Assembly: GCA_005784505.1 (NCBI GenBank)
Contig: VCAZ01000049.1
Span: forward strand, 1,045,001-1,109,000
Source: Bagarius yarrelli
Taxonomy: Eukaryota > Chordata > Actinopteri > Siluriformes > Sisoridae
Direction of reading: 5' to 3'
Length of the DNA: 64,000 nucleotides
The notes beneath the pieces were generated by a model, which worked only from the letters and a program-made list of their open reading frames with translations, searched no databases and was not told where the DNA came from. Each line of letters opens with the position of its first letter. Position 1 is the first letter of the stretch. This document shows positions 10,601 to 24,700 of this stretch, piece by piece. Position numbers and translations under genes: made by a program.

Positions 10601-13600
10601 ATAACAAGATCACCTGGTACCTAGATAAAGCTCTGGACTGAGAATTGCAGGCAATGTAAAGTGAATAAGTGAATGAGTCTCAGACGTTTTAGATTTTTGT
10701 TGTTCAATGTCAAATTCTGGTTATATTTTGTCTATAAATGCAAAGCAACATACATACAAATCCGGAAGTGTCTGGTAAACAGTTCCTAGATTAAACATTT
10801 ACTAGATTTGTTTTTTGTTTACATAGTAAACACCTACTTCAAACAAAGACAGCAATATATGCACTTCTGCGGATAGGCAGAGTCAGAAATTAGGGCCTCA
10901 CGATATGATACATGGGTCAAGACATAATATCTCACTACATATTACAATACAATACACTGCAACACTTCAGAACAATAGGAAATGCATACGAAATAGATAA
11001 AAATACAAGAAACACACAGCAGGAAGTGTCGCAACTACAGGAGGCAAGGAGAAAGTCTTTATACACACATTAAGGGCTTTAATTAAATATTAACAAACGT
11101 AAATCAGTTTAAAATGTCATTTGAATATGTATCAATACTAAAGGTTGAACTATTGATACACTGCTGTGAAAAAAATAAATCGCGACTGTTATCTATCAAT
11201 ATTTTTACCCAGCCCTAACAGAACTTACATGTACGGTGTGTATATTACGGGCTGCATGTTACTGAAAGAGCGAGAAAATAAAGGATGACTACTGCTAAAC
11301 CATACATTAAAATGTAACTATGCCATTTCGTTTTGACAAAGCAAAGAGTAATAACCGCAACTCACAGATCTCAATTTTACACTCATTTTTCTCTCTCACA
11401 AACATTATGTGGCTTCTCAGTCATAAACAGCTGCAAACAAAAAAATAATAATAATGCAGCTATTTTTGGAAGGCTGAAACACTTCATTAAATTAGATTCC
11501 GTAAAGAAGCAACAGAGCAGCTATTATAACTTCACACAATAAGAAATAAACGGTTATGGAACAGTGCCACAGCCACTTAAACAAAAAAAAAACCTAAAAT
11601 TATCCCAAATAGATGTTTCACATACTGTGAATTTAAGTGTAGATCAACCTAAAGCTATAGATCAGATTTTTTGATACACTTGACAATTGAAAATTCACAG
11701 ACATCCATTAATTTGTCAGACGATAGTACGTAAAAGCCACCGAATTGGGGTCAAGATTAAATGCCTATCCAAGCTATAACTTTTTTTTTCTGTGTACAAG
11801 CCCAGTTATTTCCCAGAGCGTATTTGCATCAAGTGTTTACAAACCAATTTGTACAATGATCTAAACTGTACATTTAAAGACAAGAACACTTGGGTTTTAT
11901 ACAAGTGTGATCGAATGTGCTGCAACTAAAGAGACCCCAGTAACCATGGTAACAGTATATCTTCAAACCAAAGACTCAGTGTGAGTGTGGATAGAATACA
12001 GACACGTCACTGAGAATCTTATACCACATGTTCAATTTGTGGCACCAAAGTGTTCAGTACACAAAAACCAGAGTGATACAATACCAAAAACATGTTCTGG
12101 TCCAGAAATGCAAATCACATGCACAGCAACCAACCTTAACATTTAATGACTCTGTAACCAAGCAGCCTCACTAATTAGCAGTGAAGAGACAAAAACAATC
12201 AATTTTTCACATTGTTAGTTGAGTGGAGTCATAAGCCTTGTTTAAAATGTGACATTTACAAGCCCAAGAGTCTCATACAACACCCAATGTGCTAAATCTA
12301 GAGTCATTGGGGGTGAATGAGATGGAACATTAAAGTAAATGTACTTTGACTAATGAGGTATAACTAATACACATTAGAATAAAGGCTGGCATATGGGCAG
12401 GAAGCTGCTGTGGCCGGAGCTCCAATCAGGCCTGATGGACGTTTGTTCAGCTGCTGCTGGGACTTACTATGCAAACAGTATTGCTCTCGAGTGATTTTAC
12501 AGCTGCGTACATGTTAACGCTTCGTATTTGGAAAAAAAAACAAAAAATGTTTTGAAATACCTCAAATGATGGACTGAAACTTGTGTAATGATCGTACTGC
12601 ATGTATAAAGCACATCACCTGAGATCACTTTAAAACGATTAGAAGAGTTTTTATTAAAAGCGCAAACCAGTGTTCTGTTAACCGGGTACGAATTTAACCT
12701 AATTAAACTGTGTATAATGGCTCCATAGACATAGAGCTATATTACATGTGGTTAGGCACCACTAACCTGGTAAAAGTATGGATTGGGTTCAGATTCCCCG
12801 ATTCCATTAAAATCCTCGACGTTGATGAGCTGGAAGTCGTAGGCGAACCCTGGGTTGGGAGCCTGGAACTCTGGCTGACTCTGAACATGAGGGAGGTTTC
12901 CCAGCTGCTTATAACGCCAGTTATACAAATTACACAGACTGCAATTGAAAAACAATAAGGGTTTAATGATCATAAAGAGCCAACAGGAATGATGACGAAC
13001 ACAAGCAGATGTACTTCTAAATCAGATCATGCTGAAAGGAATCAGACCTGGCACGAGCTCGCCCCTGGGCGTCTAGGTCCACTGTGGGCACTCCTAATCT
13101 TACAAAGCGTGTGAACAGAGATTGCTCCATGTTGGAGTATTTCTGGAAGGCCATATTCTTAATGACAGGGGGAAGCTGGTGATGATCACCAATCATGATC
13201 CAGCGCTTTAGACGACTGTAGCCATCCTCAGGATTCTGTTATGGGGAAAAAAAAGTGGGAACTTTTGCTACAAATATTACTGAAGGCATCTGATCTGAAT
13301 GCTATTACATTTACAGTGATTATAAAGTCACACAATCCCGTTGTATTATGGATTAATAAAAACTATGTGTAATATTAGCTGTTGTGTGCTCCCTAGTTGA
13401 TTAGGCTAAAAAGCTGCAAGTTAAACTTAAATTTCTGGCATTTGGCAGAAGCCCTTATCCAGAGCACCTAACGTTTATCCCCACCCCATGTTGGACAGTT
13501 AAGGGTTAGGGGCCTTGCTCAGGGCCCCAGCAGCAGTGGTGCTGGAAATTGACCACCATCATCTTTCGATCAGCACCTTAATCACTGAGATACCACTTGC

Positions 13601-16600
13601 CCTAAATAGAACTTTAAAAAACCTCAGATGTGAAAGAAAAATCAACACAACAGATCTGCTTTAGGGCCAGATTAACATAACAGATCCCAAATTCATTCTG
13701 CACTAGACTTGTGATCTTCTCCAGCAAACCTTGCATGATAGAGACAAACGAATTAGGAAACCAAAAGGACAACAATCAATTAATATATTTTTAAACTAGT
13801 TTTTTTTACCAGCCATTTCATTGCAAAATATAAAACTAGATCTTGTTGTCTCAGGAGCATTCAGTCAGAGCAGGGACAGGTGGCAGGGTGAAGAATGGAG
13901 TCATGTTGTAACACCTTGCAGTGTTAATGCTTTACTCATGCTGCATTTTAACAAACAAAGCCCCCTCCAAGACTAGCCACATGCTCCAGCCACACACCCA
14001 AAAACAACACCATCAGCTTACTAGCAGCAACAACGTTACATACCGACTCCCTTTTTTAAACTCCGGTCAATGGCACATCTGTGTTTACTCACTGCTTTGC
14101 TACTATGGGCTGATTCAGTAACCTTAAAATAAACTGGCTGAGCCCTTTATGGCTCAAGCAAGAGCTGAGCAGAGATGGATTACGGCAGTGATAAAAGATG
14201 TGGCAGTGCAGAGCCTTTCAATTGGGAGTTAAACTCTGGGGTTTCTCAATTACAATACAATCAATCCAGAACAATCCAGAGGCAAAGCAGAAAAAATTAG
14301 CAGCGGGACCCATTCATCAAAAACTAGACAAAAGACAGAACAGTATATCAGATTTATGTTGGGTTATGGTTAACAGATTACTGCCTTTCTGATCGACTGT
14401 GACAGAAAATAAGGTGGGTATACCTGCAGTAAGAGTGGAATAAAAGTTTCAATTTCCAGGATCTGAGCTGCTTCTTCCATCAGAATGTTGTCATACTGGA
14501 ACAAACACCAAGATTAAAAAATGTCATTAAAATTCACATTAAATTCTTCTACAACCATGACTACAACCACGTAAATATTTAACTACTCCTAAATAAATGG
14601 ATCTGAGACGTTTTGCATCATTTGGCGATGAGGGGAAAAAGTTAACTTTAAGTATTAATGTTTTGATGCTATTAGAAAATATAGATAATAATATAATATA
14701 ATAATAATATAGATAATAATACTCCCGAAATGTTTCTCATTTGTAAACTTGTATAACTTTTTACATTATTTTCTATTTAAATTTTTGTATGAAAATATGA
14801 AAAAATATGAAGAAAAAAAATATTAATGTGTTTCTCCTATTTCTTCATGTTACCTTAAAGCCTAGCTCCACAAGGTCATGGCGTTTGAGAGCGGCGTGTG
14901 TGCAGGTCATAGCAATGATTTTAGCCTCTTTCACCAGCAGGTATTTTGATCTGTCCACTCCGCTGCGCAGCAGCTCAAAGGCTCTAAACTCCTGTTTAAA
15001 AAACACAAATGCAATTACAAATGTAGTTTCTCGATCATAAATGTTTGATTAGTTATTTTTTTTAAATAATAATAAACTGAAAATCGTGCAATATCATTGA
15101 GGATTATTTTAACCCTGTCCCCTTAATTAAAGGACAAACATCAGCCGAGCTACTTTCTGTGCTGAGGCTAGAATTTGATAAAAACAACATGGGATAAGCT
15201 CCGGCCAGCCCTGCAGCAGCATATTTTGAAATACTAGAGTTTATATTACGGTCATGTCCTTTTGTCATGACTGCCTTATCAAACAGAGATAACTTGCAGT
15301 ATGATTTTTATTACTAGTCTTGGATAAAAATCTAGAGGAAGAAAATACGCTTCTTACAAAGAAAACATGTCAGTGCTCTTGTATGGGTTCTGGGAAATGA
15401 ACACATGCAGAGGCAGATATTACTTCAATAAATAAACCAATGAATCAGTTGTTGCTTTTTGAGGCCAGTGCTCCCATAAGAGCATAATGCTATTGTTATC
15501 TCTGTATAGATTTGGGCCTGTTCCTCACGGCTGAGACTGCAAGGGAACATATGAATTATGGGGATGGGAATGTGGGCAGTGTAACTAATCAGTAACTGAG
15601 CAATCCGGGCAGCATAACAGATTTCATCAATTTACAGCATTCACACATTAGAAGTTTATGAAACCGAAGGCAATGGGAAAGTAATAAAGGAGTGAAGGTC
15701 ATTCCTGTCAACTGTTCAGATATTTTGTAAAAGAAAGTATCTTTGAAGCCTAGTTCACACTAAAATGGGGTTTATTTCAATTAAAAACGCATTTCTATGT
15801 TTTAGACATACTAGTCTGTTTCCCAGGCTTCCTCATAACCAGTGAAAGAGCTCACAAACTCGTGTTTTAAAAATGTTTTTGATTAATGTTTTCTCTTTTA
15901 CAATATTCTGCAATAAAAATACTATTGGGCTATGGGCTACCAAAAACTAAAGAGCGCCTGTCTGAAGGACTACAAGGAATTTTACAAGCCCTGGTAATTT
16001 AATTTACTTTTCAATTATTTAACATTTTTAAAAAATGTATTGCTTTTCCTTAATCGTCCGTCTTTAAACCATTGTATCCAGATGACTGTCACTTAAAGTC
16101 TCACTCAAGTGCATACAACCTCCCCCACACACTTACCTCCAGTTGGGTGAAGATCTTGCGGATGTGGCGATAGCAGCCTTCTGCAATGTCAATGTCCTCC
16201 TGGTAGCTCTGTCCCTTAAAGACAGGCTGGGGTGCATTGGAGAAATACTTATGGAAAGGGAAGTGTGCAGCCACCTCCTGTACGTTAACCTCCCGGCCCT
16301 GTTTGGGTCTGACCTTGCTTGTGTATTCCTCCCAACGTGACATAACCTGCAGAAAAGTAAGTGTGTCGGTTAGGTAACGCCTGTGACTTTTACTTAGATT
16401 TCATTGATGAACCTTAGTTTAAATAGTATCATGCATGTCTGACTGCAGGCTTTAACACTGTTTAGCTCAAAGCATTTTCAGCATTGATATAAATATATAC
16501 AATTTCTATTAGCTGAGCTGATTATAAAATAGTAAAAGATGGTTGAACACAGTAAACTGAGAAGGGAAGGATATAAAATAAGCAGGTACAAGCTCTGTTT

Positions 16601-18684
16601 AAAGGACACAAACATGCTGACACTGACTCATTGGATTTAGATGCTTGAAACCTGATCAGACGAATCTATTGGGTTCTACATACACTGAACCAGTATGTCT
16701 CCTTGTGCATGTTATCATGTAAACCCGCCCTATTATGAGCTCTCCCAAAAAGTAGATTTTTATTTTATGTTTGTGGATGCAGAACAATTTACAAGGCATT
16801 TGGAGGTTTTTTTTTTTGTTTTGTTTTTTTATGAGTGGGAAACGCTAATGTCTCTAAAGATTAACATACTTGATAAAGGTAAAAATGACCAGCTGTTTCA
16901 CAGGTATAGGACACATCGCCAGGGACACCGAGACTCTCCTGCAAGCGAGCCACCTCTCCGAGGAGCTCCAGCCTTCGAGCCAGCACATAGTTCACTCTTC
17001 CATACCTAATGTAAAAAAACACAGTATAATGTCAGAGCTTTTACATACGAGATGGGCAACACATTGACAGAATACGTGAAAAATTCTGTAGGTTTTTTTT
17101 CTACTCACAACATCAGAGACCAGGTGTTTAATATGCTGATGATTTTTTAAGAAGGTCATTGATGCTGTTTATGTAGAAGAAAAATGCCAACAGTATTTTA
17201 AAACTAAAGCCAAACATGTGATCTCACATTCTGTGGACATATTAAATTCTTTATTGATCATTCAGTCTCCTAAAGACAGATTATGCTGTAAAACAACTCA
17301 GAAGTCAACTGAAAATGACAATACTTTTCAAGTCATTTAAGTACACAATGATAAAGGGGTCATCATAGACCTATAAAACATTAAACATCTTTAACTTTAG
17401 GATCTAAGCAACCGAAATGATGGCCATTACTCTAAATGAGAAAAAGCTGCTTAAAAATGCAATCAAAGCAATCACCTCTCTGTACAAAGACAAAAAGACG
17501 ATTACTAGGTGGCACCAGGGCAAGCCACATAATCCAAGAAGCCATGCAAATGTAATGCAGCATTAATAGAGATTAGTTAAGGTTTTATGCATGCATATAT
17601 AAATGCTCCTAAATTTTACTTTATACTGTATAATTAAGATCATGAACTTTGCCTCTACATGGAACACATTTTATTTCGGATTGTTTAAATAGCGCCATAT
17701 GATTCCATTAATGCATTAAAAAGAGCGTTTCATTTGTAATATTCGGCACAGTTGATTTAATTCCTCCGTATTGTCGATGTGCGACTTATACTAAAATCAT
17801 AAACAGCATGTCCTGTGTTCAGTCCAGATCTCATAACACCCTTTTACTGACCACATTTTGTACTGTCTGACTTACGGAAATGCAATTGTGAAGCACTAAA
17901 TGCAGTAATAAATCTACTACCTGGGTTTCTCAGAAAAGGATAAGAGTGCTCATAAGTAGGGCTTTATGACTTCCTGTAATGATGCTTTGTGGAAATGTCT
18001 TGTAATTAAAGTTTTAAAAACAAAAAGAAACAGTAATCATATCCTTAAATACACTAATAAAATGACTTATTTGCTTAAATCTATCCCAGATATTTATGTT
18101 TTGCTCACATCCACCCACATAGAATAACTGAATCATTTATGCTATGGCTGTGACATGGAACAAAGACTAAGTTATTTAAATGAGTGACAGCAGGAGCCTG
18201 GGTTGTGTATAACAGCACAGAACACACTCGAGGCACTAATTAGGAGCTCTAATAACGACATCAAACACTTCATAAAGGTCTGCTGTCTTTATCAGGGGAG
18301 CAAGAATGAAGACAAACATGGTACCTTGGGACAAAGTGATGCTAAGTGGTCTCTAAGTTTATAAGCTTTGATCTGTTGTTTAACCAGCTGGGGTTGAGTC
18401 TCCAGCCTCCTTAGCTCACCTGCTGAAATCCTTCTCAGTCTCCAGCTCCTCCTCTCCGTGACCCAAACGCAGGAGATGCCGCTCGTCAATGTCCAGGGCC
18501 ATGATCTTCTCAAACAGTTGGTTCAGTGCCTGGGGTAGGGAAAAAATACAAATAAACACAGAAGCTGAGTTTAGTATGAAGCTTTTTAAACATGCAATTT
18601 GCAAAATTTGGTAAACAGCCACAAAAACATTAGTCAACAAAAACATTAGGCTACAAATGGCAATTAGACAAAAATATAATGTAA

Positions 18685-18760
<76 letters not shown>

Positions 18761-21700
18761 CATGTCGGGCCATGAGATGGTCATTCTGCTGCAGCTGCAA
18801 TTTCAGATCTAATCATGTACGAGTATAACTAAAGGATACTAAGCTATAGTAAAGTAAAGCTGTACCTGATTGGAGTGAGTCACAATGAGAGTCCTCTGCT
18901 CAGGGAAATTGTGGTACAGATTAGAGATGATCTGCACGGCTACATCTGTTTTGCCTGTACCTGGGGGACCTACAACCTATAGAAAGGGTACAAAAATGTT
19001 TAAGACATGGCACTGACCTAATACAGCATTACAAAGTAGCTCATGGAGAACTGAAAGTACTGTTAGATGAATGATCTCTTGCTGAGAAGCATGCTGCATT
19101 GGCAAGGACATGCAGTCTGAATAATGCACGGGGGAAGTACACCGTTAATTACACCCAACCCTTCATTACAGTGTAAATCATGTATAGCTAAGAATAGTTA
19201 AACATGAATAAGTCTTTACATAAGACAAGAATAAAAAAGGGTAAATATTACATTAATTGTAACAGACAATTGATTTCCATCATGTGAAACAGCTAGATTT
19301 GACCCTTGCCCCCTTAAGAATTTACACACAGTCTTCATAAACTGCTGTTGTAAACAACTTCAGGTTAGTGGGATAATAGTGTAGCCTTTTTTTGTTTATG
19401 TCTGGAAAGATCTGCTGAATAAAGAGTCCTAGCTTTTGGTATGGAGGATGCATCTCAAGCTGAATGTGTAGAGCTACGTATAACAAATCGAGCAGGAAAA
19501 AAGTGCAATTGAACACTCAAACTTGAAATGTGAATAAAACCAAATAAAAAACATTAACCAAATATAAAATGCTGATTGGTTGCTTGTGGCTTTTGCAAAA
19601 GCTCTAAACATAGCTTGCAATGTAATGTAAGAGTAGCAAACGCAAAGCCTGTTGCTTGGGTGTGAAATAAGTCCACACTTGCCAGCAGATTGTTGAGAGA
19701 GACAGGCGTGCAGGATGACTTGGTTTATAACCCTGTCGATAGCCTTCCTGCCATAGTCCCTTCTAGCCAACTGCATGATAAATAACAGCCAACAGTCCCT
19801 GCCAGCAACCAATCAGCAGTTTAAGGAGGCCTCTCAATCAGCATCCTGTTCAGACACTCCGAGGCCAGCAAGGACGCCATGGCTCATTTACTGAAGTCCT
19901 CTCGCAGCCGTTACTCACTTTATTCTCATTCCGCCCACATTTACATGAACGATGAGAATACTGATGAGAAATTGCCTTGATACCAAAATACAATTATATC
20001 CACAGCATGACCACAGTATAAAACAAAACATTTTGATAGTAAAAAAAAAAACAAGCTACAATTCATAACAATAAAAAAAAAATGATTTAAGAAAACTTAA
20101 ATTACGGTACAGTATCGCTCTTACCATGGTGAGACCTGGCTGCATGCCTGCTCGAATAGCCTCAATCTGAGTCGGGGTAAATGGGATGTTGTTTCTGTTG
20201 AAATGTAAAACACTAGAATTAGGTGGAGTCTTAAATTAACATACCTACCTGGGTTGGACTGATTCATTTCTATTTCAAAGTAAGGAAAGATGTGGGGGAA
20301 GAGGATAATTCACATTTCTTTGACGATTCCACAGAAAAGAAAAAAAAAAGAGTTTAACAATACGTAGCTGGTGCCCAGGGTAAAAATGATGTACAGAACT
20401 TTGTAAAACCCAAAACTTTCAATTATGAAATTACTAAATTTTGGCTTTAGTGAAACAGAAAACTATTAAAAACAACTATTAAAGACAACTCAAAGAAAAA
20501 ACTTATCCTGAATAACTTGCATATTACATCTTCCTAATGTCCATGTGATCTTCAGCTGCATTCAAGCTTAGGAATCTCTTTTTAGAAGCAGGAATATAGC
20601 AGCACTTTATCTAGCTGTTTTACTTTCTTATTCATACATTCTCAAAACACATCAACTGTCTTTACTTTTAACTCTTTTAACTCATAGTCTCTGAGCAAAG
20701 CTGATCTTTTTTTACCGTTTAGGTTGGTTGTAGGGATAGGGTCCGCGGTTTGGAATAACATGAGGCTCCACTATCAGTGTGTTCTCTTCCTCACTTTTCT
20801 TCTCATCCTCATCTGCTTTCCGCTTCTTCCCCTTAACGTTCTGTACAGGAAACCTAATTCTAAATAAAAGCAAAAGGTACAGAATTCATTTCAAAAGGTA
20901 CAGAGTTCATTTCACGTCTCTGGAGCTTTTCGGGTATGTTATAGGCATATGTCAGTATACAAAAAAAAATAAATAAGTTTTCACCCTTGCTGTAACTCTG
21001 CTAAAAAAATTATTTAAAAACAAACATACACTCATTTATTTTTCTGCTGAGCTTTTAGTGAAACGGAAAAGTTGAGGAAACTAACTGGACGGTTCTTGTC
21101 ACATGACCCGCAGTGCGCTTGCAACATTCTAGGAAGTTAAGCAAAGGAAAAAACTGCCACACTCTATTTGCACAAGCTTGCCACACATCTACATTAGAAA
21201 TAATGAAATTAGGTGTGCAAAAGATGCTTATAAAACAGCTAAGCAGCAGTCGGATCTTGGCGGGACGAATGTGTTTCTGACCTGAATGGAGGAACTTGTT
21301 TGGCTGGATCTTCCTCTGTGACCTTCACTGTGTGACCAGGGAAACAAGACTTAAGATGATCAATAGACAGGAAGGTGTCATTAAAATCCAGAGAGGAGAT
21401 CTGATTGGGCATTTTGGAGTAATGGGCACTTCCAGGGTCACCATATCCCAGTATGATGTCATGCAGCCAGTCAGGGACCACACACTCAGTGTTCATAAGG
21501 TGGCGTATAGTCTCTAACACAGCCTGCAAAAGTGAAAATTTAACCAAGTTAAACCAAAAGTCTTAAAGGAGAGACTATTGCTTGCTAGATAAAGACAGAT
21601 AAAGCAGTTAATGGAAATTCACCTTTGGACTATGGAAATTAAATGTATTTATTAATAAAAAATCCAAAATGTTTTTATATTATTTACATGCATTCAGTAA

Positions 21701-24700
21701 TCTTAAATGAATTTACCTTTAAAATTTGAGGCTGGACTAAAACAAGTGACTTACCTTGAAGTTGTTCTCCTTGGGCTTGCGTCTCATAATAATGTTAAAG
21801 GTCTCATAGGGGTCCTCGGCACCAGTCTGGATGCTGTTGGTCATATCTTGTTGGTACTGATTCGGGTCCAGCCACACACGGAAAGTTCTTGTGTCACCTC
21901 TTAGTTTGGGCTTTGGCTCAGGACCTTAAATCAAATACAAAAAAGATTAAACGGACTATACAGTGTATTGCCCTATTCAACCTATATGTACACTAATCTT
22001 GGCTATTTACGTTTTATAGATATTGTCTTGTGTACGAAATGCTTAGAGAAAGAGCATACAAGGACATATTAAACAATCGTGCACTTTCGTCTTTGGAGCA
22101 ACAATCTGGGTGAAGGCTGGTCAGACACCTGCATACTTTTGGCTTAATATAAATCAGCTAAAATGCTTGGTTCAGCTTAAAATTTCTCAGCCAAAAGGTA
22201 CATCACTATTACTAGAAGACATCCAATCACATGTCAAAATGACGCCTATTCGAACCCCTTTAATAATCATTCGGTATCTATGAGCACTTTAAGCTGATTA
22301 TAGAACCACATTTTACACACTGTCAGATATATTTATGTGTGAGAAATGGCAAATATCCTGTGAACTTACAAACACACGATCAAGAATAAATGTTCATGTT
22401 AATTTGCACATTTTTACATCCATAAACACAAAACTAAATAAACTGAACAGCAAAACTGGGACGTCCTGCATTTATACAACAATCCGGGCACCTCAGTAAA
22501 GTTTTTTTGACACCTGAATAAAGTGTAGATCATCCACACAAAATCAACACAGGATTCTATTTTATTTTATTCCTACCCAAATGATGCATTTATATGAACA
22601 TAAAATGTTAAAATAAAGTATATTTCTAAATAAATTGATCTTAAAAAGGTAGAAAATAAAGACAGAGTTTAAATCTGTGTGTATTTGAGATGTGTTTGTA
22701 AAAGACAGGTGATGTTAATGTCCATCACATGACTGAGATTGACTTTACTTTAATCAGTTTTATATAATCAGAGCAGAGAGACTTTGGAGGAGACGGGATG
22801 TAAAAACTCGCCAAGTAGTTCGAAATTCAGTGTTTCGTGTTAATCAGATCAGAAGAAACTAGTAACTAACTACTGAAGTATTTTTTTTATTACATATTTC
22901 CATAAGTACTGGATGCGTTTTACTCTTCTCTGTTCCTGAGTTCAAATAAAGCTTTACATTTTCAAGAATAAGATAAAAAGGATAAAGAAGCTTTTGTGTT
23001 AATTGTCGTGTACAACACAGAAAAATTAAAAGTGCAAGAGCAGCCATGTGTTAAACGTCCTCCTCCACTCCTGTGGTTGTAAGGCCATTGTCTCAGAAGT
23101 AAATATGGCAGGAAAAATAAGAGCGACTGACTTTTCATTTGATGTTTTTAAACCATTTGCTTTTTACATTTTTTATAAGTATTGCAATGTTTTGCAATAT
23201 GTATTTTATTTCTATATATCGTAATATGCATTATATTGTAAGGTCCTTGCTATACGCAGCCTTACGATAAATTTACTCAAAGACAACGAGAAAGAAAGCT
23301 GACAGCATTATCTTTCTTTTACGAATATACCTACAGTAACATTTTATTCTGCCTCTAATACAATTTTTCTACCTTTCCCATCGAATACATTTTCACTTCT
23401 GTGTTGCTAACATACAAGGTTGCTGCTAATGTATAAGGGTGACTTTGTTTGAGAATAAGGGGTGAGAGGGTGGGGGAAATAGGAGGGTGGAATGTTCACA
23501 GGTAAGATAAAACTTACCCTCCTCAATGACCCGGCCTTTATCATCCAACATGCCCTGCACCTCACAGCCCCTCACGTACACGAGGCCGGCCTGCTCCACG
23601 AAAGACTGGCGGCGGTCAAAACGCGTGCCGTAGAGCAGGGTGGGCCGAACACTGATCAGAAAACAAACATCATGCTTACGCAACCCTGAAAAGAATTGAG
23701 ACAAGACAACAGTTGTAGTCTGTAATTATACAACCTCGCTGACACCATGCAATTCCTACCTTTAGCACAGAAAGGAAAGAAAGCACAATTTTAAAAGGAA
23801 ATAGAAAAGAGCTGGAAATATATTCTATAACACACCGAGCAACAAGAATCACACTGATTTCTTTTACAAACTGCTTTATATAATGCAGATTTAAGGCAAC
23901 ATTACTTAAATACAATAAAGGAGGAAAGTCAGATTTATTTATAGATTACATTTAAATATTCATGTTTATACTTTCTTTCGAATGGTGAAGACTACCTGCA
24001 TATTAATTGGAGTATAAGCATCAAACAAAACACGACCAACACCATGATAAACACACACAAAAAAAAACAGGAAATGAGAACAAGGTTTTCGGAATGACAC
24101 GGATGCCCTTAACCAGAGCAACTCACATTTATCTAATATTTTTTATCCAACTGAAACAGATCCCAACAGAAAGTGGGGAAAGTATTTCATAAAAGCATAA
24201 GGAGAGAACTGCAACAGGGAAGGAGGAGGAAAATGACTGTGTTTTAAAAAAATAAATAAATAAAATAATAATAAAGGATGTTTTTTCTATCCAAGTTTAT
24301 TTAAATCAAAAAAAATAAACTTGTTTAAATTCCATGTGGGGACTTAAGCTATGCATTACAGTTTTAAACATTTAGTGGGTCAAGCATTATGGGGCGGTAA
24401 TAAAAAAAAAAAAACCCACACGACTACTTTTATAAATAAAAAGTGCAAAACTGCTTAAAAACAAAAATCAAGAGGAAGAAGTAGAAGACAGTGGTGTGAG
24501 CAGCTATGTTGTACGGTTTAGAGACAGTGGCACCGAGGAAAAGACAGCAGACAGAGTTGAAGGTAGCAGAGCTGAAGATGGTAAGGTTCTCTATAGGAGG
24601 TCAGAAAGGTCAGATTGAGATTTGGGCATGTGCAGAGGAGAGAGAGTGGAAGGCCAGGAAGGCCAAAAAGGGGTGGGTGTGGGGGGCGGTGGATGTGATA

